Positions 8,694 through 17,155 of a stretch of 64,000 bases of DNA are shown piece by piece (position 1 is the first letter of the stretch; each line of letters starts with the position of its first letter). Both the position numbers and the translations under genes were made by a program. This DNA is from Deltaproteobacteria bacterium (lineage in GTDB: Bacteria > Lernaellota > Lernaellaia > JACKCT01), in NCBI GenBank assembly GCA_027493875.1, contig JAOSJX010000025.1:62001-126000 (forward strand). The letters are read 5' to 3'. Below the pieces are notes generated by a model. That model saw nothing but the letters and a program-made list of their open reading frames with translations, searched no databases and was not told the origin of the DNA.

Positions 8694-11600
8694 TCAGACG
8701 GCCTTCGCCAGCGCGACACGCATCGTGTCGCCGGCGAATTTGACGTCGGTGGCGCCCTCGCCGGGGGTCGCCGGGGTCGAGGCGCGTGCAGAGGAGTTCT
8801 TCCATGATGGTGTCGCGCCACTCGTCGACGACCTGCGCGAGGGCGCCGTCCGTTTGATAAACGACGGCGCAGCGGTCCTCGATTTCGAGCCCCGCGTCCT
8901 TCCGCATCATCTGCAAACGACGCAGCAGGTCACGCATCACGCCTTCCCGTTCGAGTTCCGGCGTGATCGTCGTGTCGAGCATCACCCACAAATCGCCGTC
9001 CGCGGCGACGTGCGTTCCTTGTTCGGAATGTTCCTCGACGGTGAAATCCTCGCGCGTAAATTCCATCGTCTCGCCGTCGAAATCCAGCGAGAATGTTTCT
9101 TCCGCGCCGCCGAGCTTCGGCGCCACGGCGTTGCGCCGTCGCCCGCGATCCACGCGGCGAACGCTTTCATTTTCGGGCCGAGTTTTTTTACCGAGCGTCT
9201 TGAAGTTCGGTTTGACGACGCGCGTCGCCGGGCTAGGCGTGGCGGGCTCGGCAACCTCGACCGCCTTTACGTTCAGATTTTCGCGCAGAAACGCATCCGC
9301 CTTCTCCAACGCCTGCTTTTCCGCTTTGGACGTCGGGCCGACGACGATTTTCGCGAGCGGCTGACGGACGCGCAGCTTCGCGCCCTCGCGCGCGGAGAGC
9401 ACGAGATGCGTGACGCGCGAAAGGGACCCCATATCCGCGGCGAGCGCGTCATTGCGCCATTCGGGATGCGCTTCCGGATACGCGAGGTGATGCACGGACG
9501 CGGGCGCGTTTTCATCCGCCGCGCGCACCGCGTTCCGGTAAACCTCCTCGGCGAGAAAAGGAACGATCGGCGCGACAAGACGCGTCAATCCGTCGAGGCA
9601 GGTGAACAGCGTCTGAAACGCGGCGAGGACATCTTTGTTGTCCAAACCGCCCCAGAAGCGCCGGCGATTGTGGCGGATGTACCAGTTCGACAGATCTTCG
9701 AGAAATTCCTCCGACGCCAGCACGCATTGGCGCAGGTTGTAGTTGTCGAATCCCTTGCGCGACCGTTCAATGGCGGCGGCGAGGCGGTCGAGAATCCAGC
9801 GGTCGAATTCCGGCCGTTCGGCGACGGGCACGTCGGCGTGGTCTTTGGGAACGAAATTCGCGACGCGCGCGTAGTTCACGTAAAAAGCGTGCGTATTCCA
9901 ATAAGTGTTGACGAATTTGCCGCGAATCTCCTTGGCCGACGTGTACCCGAAATTCAGATTCGTCGTCGTTTCGTGCCGGCAATACATCCAACGCATTACG
10001 TCCACGCCGACGTGGTCCGCCGCCTCGTCGAACCAGATCGCGTTGCCGGCCGATTTGTGCATCTCCTTGCCGTGCTCGTCGCGCACGAGCGCGTGGCCCA
10101 CCAGCGTTTTGAACGGCGGAATGTTCTCCATCATCGTGCTCATCGCGAGCAGCGCGTAGAACCAGTTGCGGAACTGGCCGGGGAAGCATTCGAGCACGAG
10201 GTCCGCGGGAATCCATTTTTTCCATTCCGCGCGGTCCGTGTTGTAGAAGGTGGTGGAGTAGGGGACGATGCCCGCGTCGAGCCACGGATTGCCGACGTCC
10301 TTGATGCGCCGCGCGCGTCCGCCGCACTTCGCGCATTCGATTTCCACGTCGTCGATGAAGGGGCGGTGCGGGCTGTGGCCGTCGAACGTGTCCCACCCGG
10401 CGACGGCGCATTCCTTGAGCTCGTCCTTGCCGCCGATCACCTCAAAATGGCCGCACTCATCGTCGGCGCATTTCCAGATCGGCAGCGCGAGGCCCCAGTA
10501 GCGCTTCTTGGAGATCATCCAGTCGCGCATGTTGGTGAGCCAGTCGAGCTCCAGGTCGAGGCCGTAGCCGGGGATCCAGTTGATCTTTTTGGCGACCTCT
10601 TTGATCTCCTCGCGCCACGCATCCATGGCGATGAACCACTCGTCCACGCAGCGGAACAGCAGCGCCGTGCCGCAGCGCCAGCAATGCGGATAGCTGTGTT
10701 CGTATTTCTCGGTGCCGTAGAGGACGCTTTTATTCTTGAAATCCTCGACGACAAGATCGGCCACGTCGTGCGCGTCGCGGCCGGTGAGATCGCCGAAGCC
10801 GTCGACGAAGATGCCCTCGTCGGTGATCGGCGAAATCACGGGCAGATCGAACGCCTTGCCGAGCTCGAAGTCTTCCTTACCGCAGCCCGGCGCGATGTGA
10901 ACGATGCCCGTGCCGTCCGTCTCCGCCACGTCCGGCCAGAAGATAACGGGGTGACCCGGGCCTTCGACCTTTTGGTTTTCGTTCTCGTCGTAGGGCCCTT
11001 TGTAAAACCAGCCCTCGAACGCGGAGCCGGGCGTGGTTTCAAGAACCTCGTAATCGCCTTTGCGTCCGACGACGGTAGGGACGAGCTTTTCGGAGAGGTA
11101 GTAAACGGCGTCGCCCTGCCGGACCTTCGCGTAGGTCAGTTCCTTGTTGACGGCGATGGCGGTGTTGGACGAGAGCGTCCACGGCGTCGTCGTCCAGACG
11201 AGGAAGTATTCGCCGTCGCGCCCGACGACCGGAAAGCGCGCGAAGATCGAAAGGTCTTTGACCGGCTTGTAACCTTCGTGCATTTCGTGCTGAGAAAGGC
11301 CGGTGCCGCAGCGCGTGCACCACGGCATGACGTCCAGGCCGTGATAGACGAGCCCCGCTCATGGCATTTCTTGAGAAAGCGCCAGATCGTGTAGTTGTTC
11401 TCGTCGGTCATCGTGAGGTACGAATCGTTCCAGTCCATCCAGTAGCCGAGGCGGATCGACTGCTCGGTCTGGATGGCCGAGTACTTCTCGACGCGCTCCT
11501 TGCACTTCCGCACGAAGCGGTCGATGCCGTACTCTTCGATGTCGCGCTTGCTCTTGAAGCCGAGTTCCTTTTCGACCTCCACCTCGACCCAAAGCCCCTG

Positions 11601-11862
11601 GCAGTCGAAACCGTTTTGATAACGGAGTTTGCGCCCGTTCATGGCGTGGTAGCGCTGGTAGGCGTCCTTGAGCGTGCGGCCCCAGGCGTGGTGAATGCCC
11701 ATCGGGTTGTTGGCGGTGATGGGGCCGTCCAGAAACGACCAGATCGGGCCTTCCGCGTTGCGTTCGCGCAGCGTCTCGAAGGCCTTGGTTTCCTTCCAGA
11801 ATTTCCAGGATCTCGTGCTCAAGGGCGACGATGTCGAACCAGGTGTCGATCTTCTTGTACAT
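8694..11862 (-). CDS. ileS: Isoleucyl-tRNA synthetase (three frameshifts)
   Basis: Class Ia aminoacyl-tRNA synthetase charging tRNA-Ile, about 1056 residues, of the longer type resembling eukaryotic enzymes (start [10 protein letters not shown]). The HIGH motif is [10 protein letters not shown], the CP1 editing domain follows ([18 protein letters not shown]), then zinc-type cysteine pairs (WCTRCG, HCWRCG, CADDECG, CAKCGG). The KMSKS position reads KEMHKSAGN. The gene is split over frames near 11790-11800, 11345-11365 and 8762-8775. Restoring frame at the last site gives a natural end, [10 protein letters not shown]...ALAKAV, with stop at 8694. ATG at 11862 has GGGGA upstream. An essential gene with three single-base breaks argues for assembly indels. 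Confidence 0.88.
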
Positions 11863-11972
11863 AAAGTCCCCGGAACCCCGCGCCACAGCCCAATCAGACG
11901 GGCCGGACGCGTAAAGCGGGGATTATAGGGACGAAGCGCGATTTGTAAACGGCGATGTGCCGCTTTTTCTAA

Positions 11973-12621
11973 TCCAAGGGGAGTTCCCCCGGCTTTGCCG
12001 GGGAGGCATCCGTCGTTTGACAGTTCCAGAAGTCGTCCTATGAACTCCCGTTCGTGAGCCGACCAAGGCATCTCGAACAAAGGAGTTCATCTGGACGACC
12101 TCGAAAGCTTGAGCCATAGCGTATGGGCGTGTAAGTACCACGTGGTTTTCATTCCCAAGTATCGTCGCAAGAGGCTCTTTGGAGAGTTGCGACGGGATTT
12201 GGGGGAGGTATTCCGCACCTTGGCGCGGCAGAAGGAATGCGCGGTTCTGGAAGGACACCTGATGCCGGACCACGTCCACATGCAGATTTCAATCCCGCCG
12301 AAGTACGCGGTCGCGCAGGTGGTGGGATACATCAAGGGGAAAAGCGCGATTCACATCGCTCGGACGTACAGCAATGTGAGGCGGAACTTCGTGGGCCAGC
12401 ACTTCTGGGCACGAGGATATTTCGTGTCCACCGTCGGAAGGGACGAAAAAACAATTCGCGAATACATCCGCCGTCAAGAAGCCGAGGACAAGCGCCAAGA
12501 ACAGATGCGCTTTGTGTAACGCCCCCGAAGGGGCTCCCGGGCCGCTCGTGAGCGGCTCCCAACTAAGCCGCCTTGGGCGGCTCACAACATAAAGCCCCCC
12601 GCTTTGCGGGGGATCATTTAC
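11973..12621 (+). mobile_element. IS200/IS605-type element, copy 1
   Basis: A 649-bp unit, nearly identical to the following one, carrying a Y1 transposase. The left end has a hairpin (CCCCGGC TTT GCCGGGG). The right part has hairpins GCCGCTC/GAGCGGC and AGCCGCC/GGGCGGCT, and ends with CCCCCGC TTT GCGGGGG followed by GATCATTTAC. Subterminal hairpins and no terminal inverted repeats are typical of IS200/IS605. Its right end abuts copy 2 directly. Exact boundaries are inferred from where the two copies stop matching. Confidence 0.8.
12091..12519 (+). pseudogene. tnpA: IS200-type TnpA transposase, copy 1 (start codon lost)
   Basis: HUH Y1 transposase of about 142 residues, nearly identical to copy 2. 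The position of the copy 2 ATG (AAAGGAGTTCATATG) is CTG here, so normal initiation is lost; an in-frame TTG lies at 12109. It also has Gln where copy 2 has Leu just after the HUH motif (PDHVHMQIS versus PDHVHMLIS). It may be inactive, or weakly translated from CTG, since the Shine-Dalgarno is intact. The catalytic region and C-terminal Arg/Glu-rich tail are otherwise unchanged. Confidence 0.7.
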
Positions 12622-13270
12622 TCCAAGGGGAGTTCCCCCGGCTTTGCCGGGGAGGCATCCGTCGTTTGACAGTTCCAGAAGTCGTCCTATGAACTCCCGT
12701 TCGTGAGCCGACCAAGGCATCTCGAACAAAGGAGTTCATATGGACGACCTCGAAAGCTTGAGCCATAGCGTATGGGAGTGCAAGTACCACGTGGTTTTCG
12801 TTCCCAAGTATCGTCGCAAGAGGCTCTTTGGAGAGTTGCGACGGGATTTGGGGGAGGTGTTCCGCACCTTGGCGCGGCAGAAGGAATGCGCGGTTCTGGA
12901 AGGACACCTGATGCCGGACCACGTCCACATGCTGATTTCAATCCCGCCGAAGTACGCGGTCGCGCAGGTGGTGGGATACATCAAGGGGAAAAGCGCGATT
13001 CACATCGCTCGGACGTACAGCAATGTGAGGCGGAACTTCGTGGGCCAGCACTTCTGGGCACGAGGATATTTCGTGTCCACCGTCGGAAGGGACGAAAAAA
13101 CAATTCGCGAATACATCCGCCGTCAAGAAGCCGAGGACAAGCGCCAAGAACAGATGCGCTTTGTGTAACGCCCCGAAGGGGGCTCCCGGGCCGCTCGTGA
13201 GCGGCTCCCAACTAAGCCGCCTTGGGCGGCTCACAACATAAAGCCCCCCGCTTTGCGGGGGATCATTTAC
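12622..13270 (+). mobile_element. IS200/IS605-type element, copy 2
   Basis: Direct tandem repeat of copy 1 with the same left-end and right-end hairpins; only a few differences are visible, including a C5/C4 and G4/G5 change just after tnpA. The left flank (ATTTAC) is the end of copy 1; the right flank is TTTTTAATCG. Tandem insertion may reflect target recognition of the element's own right flank or replication slippage. Confidence 0.8.
12740..13168 (+). CDS. tnpA: IS200-type TnpA transposase, copy 2 (intact)
   Basis: A 142-residue single-strand-specific HUH transposase. It has the family start (YHVVFVPKYRRK), the HUH motif in MPDHVHMLIS, GYIKGKSAIHIAR, and a C-terminal REYIRRQEAED helix that carries the catalytic Tyr. 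ATG at 12740 has AAAGGAG 8 nt upstream. The protein acts as a dimer that cuts and joins hairpin ends of single-stranded DNA during peel-and-paste transposition. This copy appears functional and could mobilise copy 1 in trans. Confidence 0.92.
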   Translation: MDDLESLSHSVWECKYHVVFVPKYRRKRLFGELRRDLGEVFRTLARQKECAVLEGHLMPDHVHMLISIPPKYAVAQVVGYIKGKSAIHIARTYSNVRRNFVGQHFWARGYFVSTVGRDEKTIREYIRRQEAEDKRQEQMRFV

Positions 13271-13273
13271 TTT

Positions 13274-13480
13274 TTAATCGTCGTCGTGGTCGTCAGGAAG
13301 GGAAACGGGGACATAGTCGGGAAGCGGCTTATTCCAGCCAGGTCCGTCAGATTCAAAGGTGGAATTGAGCAGCTTCTGATAGCGGACGAGCGCCTCTCCC
13401 GCGAAGCCGCGGGCAACGGAGTCGGCGACTCGTTGTTCGTACTTTGTTGCGCCGTTAAGATCGAAAGGGCCTTTCGACAT
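13274..13480 (-). CDS. Small hypothetical protein, 68 aa
   Basis: A 68-residue protein, MSKGPFDLNGATKYEQRVAD at its start, ending in an acidic SLPDDHDDD tail. It is supported by a strong GAGGAGG Shine-Dalgarno 8 nt before the ATG. No domain is recognised and no membrane segment is seen. The stop lies immediately at the right flank of the IS200 pair, so the element inserted just beyond its 3' end and may have altered the last codons. Confidence 0.6.
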   Translation of the reverse strand: MSKGPFDLNGATKYEQRVADSVARGFAGEALVRYQKLLNSTFESDGPGWNKPLPDYVPVSLPDDHDDD

Positions 13481-13979
13481 AAATCGGCCTCCTCATTGAG
13501 CAGAAGAAGAGTAATAAACAACCCGATTTCTTTTTAAGCTACCGGGCCGAACGAAAGAAGTAAGGAACACGCCAAATGTTGCCGAAAACGCGGAAATGAG
13601 CGAATGTGAGCTAGCAATCGACCGCCAAAATTCCGGCAGACATGAAAAATTGTAAACCATCTCGTTTTTTTTCGCTTTACGCATTGCTCGTTTCATCGGA
13701 CGCACCAGCAGACTTCTTTAACCAGAACGTCGTTTTTCCAATAGACAGTTGCTGCAGGTTCTTGTTCCAGTACGGAAACAACACCAACAATTCAGCACCT
13801 TCCGGAGCCTCCCCAAGCCCCCCAGGGCCGAAATTGGCACACAGCAACCAGTCCCCCAAGCCCAATGGAGGTTACGCACAGTGGAAGGGGGTTGTCAAGT
13901 ATTTTTTTAATGAGGGCGTGATTTGCCGCTTGAAACTATGGTAAATTACAGAAGAAATTGAAGCTAGGAGGGATAAGCC
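13481..13979. other. Intergenic region, no gene seen
   Basis: About 500 nt of lower-GC DNA between the divergent small gene and tpx. A weak ORF at 13642-13944 has no plausible ribosome site or family resemblance. The distal part should contain the tpx promoter, but no clear -35/-10 pair stands out. AGGAGG precedes the chosen tpx start. Confidence 0.4.
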
Positions 13980-14575
13980 GTGGATACCTTATCCGGAATT
14001 ATAAAGCAGAGATTTATTCCAACAGTGGTTTTTTTCTATGGGCCGCCTCATTTACCTTCGCCGCGGCGCCGTACAAAGTGATCGGGCGCGACGGGCCGAT
14101 CAAACTGGCCGGGACACCGGTGGAGGAAGGGCAGAAGGCGCCGGGCTTTACCGTCGTCGGCAACGACATGAAGCCGGTTTCGCTTTCGGATTTCGCCGGC
14201 AAGATCGTCATTATCTCGGTCGTGCCCTCGCTCGATACGCCGACCTGCGATTTGCAGACGCGCACGTTCAACGAAAAAGCCTCGGCGCTGGGCGAAGATT
14301 TCGTCGTGCTGACGATCAGCATGGATTTGCCGTTCGCGCAAAAACGCTGGTGCGGGGCGAAGGGCGTGGACCGCGTGATCACACTCTCCGACCACCGCGA
14401 GGCGTCGTTCGGCAAAGCGTACGGTGTGCTGATGCCGGAGCCGAGGCTTCTGGCGCGCGCGGTTTTCGTGGTGGATCAAAAGGGCGTGATCCGCTTGGTG
14501 CACGTCGTCGAGAATATCGGCATGGAGCCGAACTACGACCTCGTGCTATCCGCGGCGAAGAAACTCGCGGAATAG
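13980..14575 (+). CDS. tpx: Thiol peroxidase (Tpx), probably exported
   Basis: Atypical 2-Cys peroxiredoxin that reduces hydroperoxides using thioredoxin. PSLDTPTCDLQTRTFN contains the peroxidatic Cys, and DLPFAQKRWCGAKG contains the resolving Cys. The C-terminal ARAVFVVDQKG matches the family. The core is the usual length, but there is an N-terminal extension. Starting at GTG 13980, which has GGAGGG upstream, and adding one T to the T7 run at 14029-14035 gives a basic-hydrophobic leader (KQRFIPTVVFFLWAASF...) that looks like a signal peptide ending FAAA. A Tpx outside the cytoplasm is unusual. It is followed 8 nt later by thiL. Confidence 0.82.
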
Positions 14576-14583
14576 GAGCGCGT

Positions 14584-15564
14584 ATGACGCGCGAACGATG
14601 GTGGATCGATCTTCTGGCACAGCGGTTCGGCCGCGAGGGGCCGGGGATTGAGGTCGGCATCGGCTCGGATTGCGCCATCCTCGCGACCGCGCCGGGAAAG
14701 ACGGTCGTCTCGACCGACGCGCTGGTCGAAGGCATTCATTTCGATCTGCGTATGATGGATCTGGCCGACGCCGGCTTTCGCGCGGCGGCGACGAGCCTTT
14801 CGGATCTCGCCGCCGCGGGCGTCGATCCCAAGCGGCCGATCCTCGCCTTTCTTTCCGTCGCGCTCTCCGACGAGCTTCGAGAAGTGGAGTTGGAGGGTCT
14901 CGCCGACGGCTTCGAGCAGGCGTTTCGCGCGTTCGGCGTGCGCCTCGCGGGGGGCGATACGGTCTCGACGTTCGGCCCGCTGACGTTATGCCTGACCGTC
15001 ATCGGCTACGCCGACAGGCCTATGACGCGCGTCGGAGCCCGCGGCGGGCACCGCGTTTTCGTGGCGGGAACGCTCGGCGGCGCCGGTGCGGGTCTGGCGT
15101 TATTGAAAAGCGGCGACGCCGCGGATCACGACCGCGATCTGGTGGACGCCTATCGCCGTCCGAAGCCGCTCATCGCGGTCGGCGCGGCGCTGGCCGACCT
15201 TGGTGCAAGCGCGTGCGCGGACATCTCGGACGGATTGCTGGCCGACGCCGGCCACATCGCCGAGGAAAGCGGCGTCGCGATGGAACTCGATCTCGACGCG
15301 CTGCCGCTGCATCCCGCCCTCGCCGGGCACCACGGTTTTTCGGACGACGACCGCGTGCGTCTCGCCGCCACGCACGGCGACGACTACGCACTCGTCTTTA
15401 CGGTGCCGTCAGAGCAAGAGGCCGAGATCGAAAGCGCCGCGCACCTGCATGGATGGCCGTGCGTCCGGATCGGCGTCTGCACGGCCGGGCCGCCCGGGAA
15501 GGTGATGGCGACGCTCCGCAGGCGACCGTACGAGCCGGAGCAACGTGGATACGAGCACGATTGA
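14584..15564 (+). CDS. thiL: Thiamine-monophosphate kinase
   Basis: ThiL phosphorylates thiamine monophosphate to the active diphosphate with ATP. The 326-residue product has the PurM-like fold motifs: GIGSDCAIL (family GDDAA position, here SDCA), STDALVEGIHFD (metal-binding Asp), LAAAGVDPKRP, GGDTVST, ADISDGLLAD and HGDDYALVF. The start ATG at 14584 has GGAG upstream and gives the normal length; the frame is open further 5' through tpx but that is an antiphase reading. It is the second gene of a probable tpx-thiL unit. No TPP riboswitch was recognised upstream. Confidence 0.92.
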   Translation: MTRERWWIDLLAQRFGREGPGIEVGIGSDCAILATAPGKTVVSTDALVEGIHFDLRMMDLADAGFRAAATSLSDLAAAGVDPKRPILAFLSVALSDELREVELEGLADGFEQAFRAFGVRLAGGDTVSTFGPLTLCLTVIGYADRPMTRVGARGGHRVFVAGTLGGAGAGLALLKSGDAADHDRDLVDAYRRPKPLIAVGAALADLGASACADISDGLLADAGHIAEESGVAMELDLDALPLHPALAGHHGFSDDDRVRLAATHGDDYALVFTVPSEQEAEIESAAHLHGWPCVRIGVCTAGPPGKVMATLRRRPYEPEQRGYEHD

Positions 15565-15624
15565 GCGCAAATTTTTGACCGGCCTCGTTGCGCGGGATAA
15601 AATAGGGAAGATCGGAGTTGGATC

Positions 15625-15886
15625 ATGGACGAAAAACAAGAACGAATTCTTTCCTATACCGTCGTTTTCGAACCGGGTGACGAAGGGGGCGGGTTTACCG
15701 TGACCGTCCCCGCGCTTCCCGGTGTCGTGACGGGAGGGGGATTCCCTCGAAGAAGCCCGCGCCATGGCGATGGAGGCGATTGGACTCCATCTGGAGTCTC
15801 TTCGCAGCCACGGAGAGGATATTCCCGTGGAGCGCGACGATTACAGTGTGGTGCTGGAAAAATTGACCGTTCGCGTCGCCGGCTGA
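15625..15886 (+). CDS. hicB: HicB-type antitoxin (frameshifted)
   Basis: HicB-fold antitoxin of about 86 residues. The N-terminal RNase-H-like half reads LSYTVVFEPGDEGGGFTVTV and PALPGVVTGG. After the G5 run at 15735-15739, removal of one G restores DSLEEARAMAMEAIGLHLES and a C-terminal DDYSVVLEKLTVRVAG. This is the complete HicB pattern, so the shift is probably an assembly error. The stop is 7 nt before hicA. HicB neutralises HicA and usually represses the operon. The antitoxin-first order is the less common arrangement. Confidence 0.8.
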
Positions 15887-15893
15887 GCGATCG

Positions 15894-16118
15894 GTGCCGG
15901 CTCTTCCCGTCCTTAAGCCAAAACAAGTTCTCAAAGCACTTCGGCGAGCGGGATTTTTTGTGGATCGCCAGCGGGGGAGTCACGTATCGTTGCGGCGCGA
16001 AGGGTATGGTGGAACAGTAACCGTTCCGATGCACAACAAGGATCTCAAGCCGAAGACGCTTCGAAGCATCATCAATCAAGCCGGGCTTGATCTTGAAGAA
16101 TTCCTTAAACTGTTGTGA
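15894..16118 (+). CDS. hicA: HicA-type mRNA interferase toxin
   Basis: A 74-residue HicA/YcfA toxin with a double-stranded RNA-binding-like fold. KPKQVLKALRRAGFFVDRQ is followed by GSHVSLRR, which holds the catalytic His, and then VPMHNKDLKPKTLRSI and a C-terminal LDLEEFLKLL. The start is GTG at 15894, directly after hicB. HicA cleaves mRNA when unbound. All key residues are present, so it should be active if a functional HicB is made. A strong terminator follows. Confidence 0.88.
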   Translation: MPALPVLKPKQVLKALRRAGFFVDRQRGSHVSLRREGYGGTVTVPMHNKDLKPKTLRSIINQAGLDLEEFLKLL

Positions 16119-16134
16119 AGCAAGATCGGTGAAA

Positions 16135-16164
16135 AAAACCCCGGGGCGGCCGCCCCGGGGTTTT
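16135..16164. terminator. Bidirectional intrinsic terminator
   Basis: A perfect 30-nt palindrome: an A4 run, C4, G4, CGG and its mirror ending in T4. It gives a very stable GC stem with A and T tails on both strands and lies between convergent hicA and the Asp-rich lipoprotein gene, so it can end both. Confidence 0.88.
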
Positions 16165-16184
16165 CATTTCAGGATGAAAATGCG

Positions 16185-17050
16185 TCAGTCCACGGGCGTG
16201 TACGACGACAGCTTAATGTCCCAGAACCCGAAGAAGGATTCCGTTCCGTCCGCGCCGATCTGCACGATGCCGTAGTCGTCGTGCCAGTACAGCGTGGAAT
16301 CGAACTGCGAATCCGGGCCCGTGTTGTAGTCGCCCGTGATGGACATGGAAATTTCCTGGCAGCCGTCCACCGTGCCGAAGGGCACCGTGACCGACGCGTT
16401 ATCGTCGATCAGCTCGAACTCGGCGTCCCACGTCACCGTGTACGTGTACGCCGGGGCGAAGGTCGCGTCCGCCGTGCCGTTGCTCGTGACCGAGCCCCTC
16501 CGACCGTCATATCCAGCGGAACGTAGAGCGGCGTGTTGAAGGTGAAGCTGGCGTCCCAGTCCCCCGATTGCTTGGTTTTGTCGAAGGACGTCCAGTAAAG
16601 GTCGACCCCCTTGAAACCCAGCGCGTCCGGCGTGTCGAAGTCGAACCAGATCACCATGCCGAATTCGTCGGCGCCGTCGAAATCGCCGATCTCCACCTTC
16701 GTGTAGGTGCCGCCGTCGTAAGTCTCGGACCCGATCACCTCCGCCGTGACCGTCGCGTCCGCGGTCCCGAAATCGGAAATGCTGTACTCCCACTCGGTCC
16801 CGTCGGCCGGAGCCCAGTTGTCGTCGTCATCGGCGTCGTCGTCCGCGTCATCGTCCGCGTCATCGTCCGCATCGTCATCGTTGTCGTCATCATCATCGTC
16901 GTCGTCATCATCATCGTCGTCGTCATCGTCGCCCGCGGCATCATCGTCGTCGTCATCATCGTCATCGCCGCCGCCGCCGCAACCTGCGATCATGCCGAGG
17001 GCGCCGAGGGCGAAAGCGAGTACAAGAAGGAGCCGCCAGAAGTTGGTCAT
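16185..17050 (-). CDS. Asp-rich-linker lipoprotein, function unknown (frameshifted)
   Basis: A secreted lipoprotein. The signal peptide FWRLLLVLAFALGALGM is followed by lipobox IAGC and then about 50 residues that are almost all Asp with scattered Ala and Asn. The remaining 200 residues form a beta-rich domain (EWEYSISDFG, GTYTKVEIGDFDGADEFGMV, a run of YTVTWDAEFEL and SITGDYN) with no recognised family. The frame breaks at a C4/G4 run near 16492-16497; one added G restores the remainder to the stop at 16185. The likely start is ATG at 17050, with GGAGGA upstream; 17065 is an alternative. The acidic spacer holds the domain away from the membrane. Confidence 0.72.
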
Positions 17051-17155
17051 CTCTCTGTCCTCCAAAATTTAGGATTCTTAAGCTTACGGGAGGGCGGGAA
17101 AAAAAAACTCAAGCGTTTTTCAGCGCACACGGATATCCTTAAAATAATTAAAGGC

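Noticed and set aside
8725-11394. An 889-codon plus-strand frame opposite ileS
   Set aside because: Shadow of ileS; the product is Arg/Val/Ala-rich with no family features.
11863-11972. T-box leader upstream of ileS
   Set aside because: No T-box consensus, specifier stem or antiterminator-terminator structure is visible in the short leader.
13642-13944. A 100-codon plus-strand frame upstream of tpx
   Set aside because: No ribosome site, unusual composition rich in Pro/Ser/Asn and no family resemblance.
14038-14583. Extended 5' frame making thiL 508 codons long
   Set aside because: It runs antiphase through tpx. The ATG at 14584 has a ribosome site and gives the normal ThiL length.
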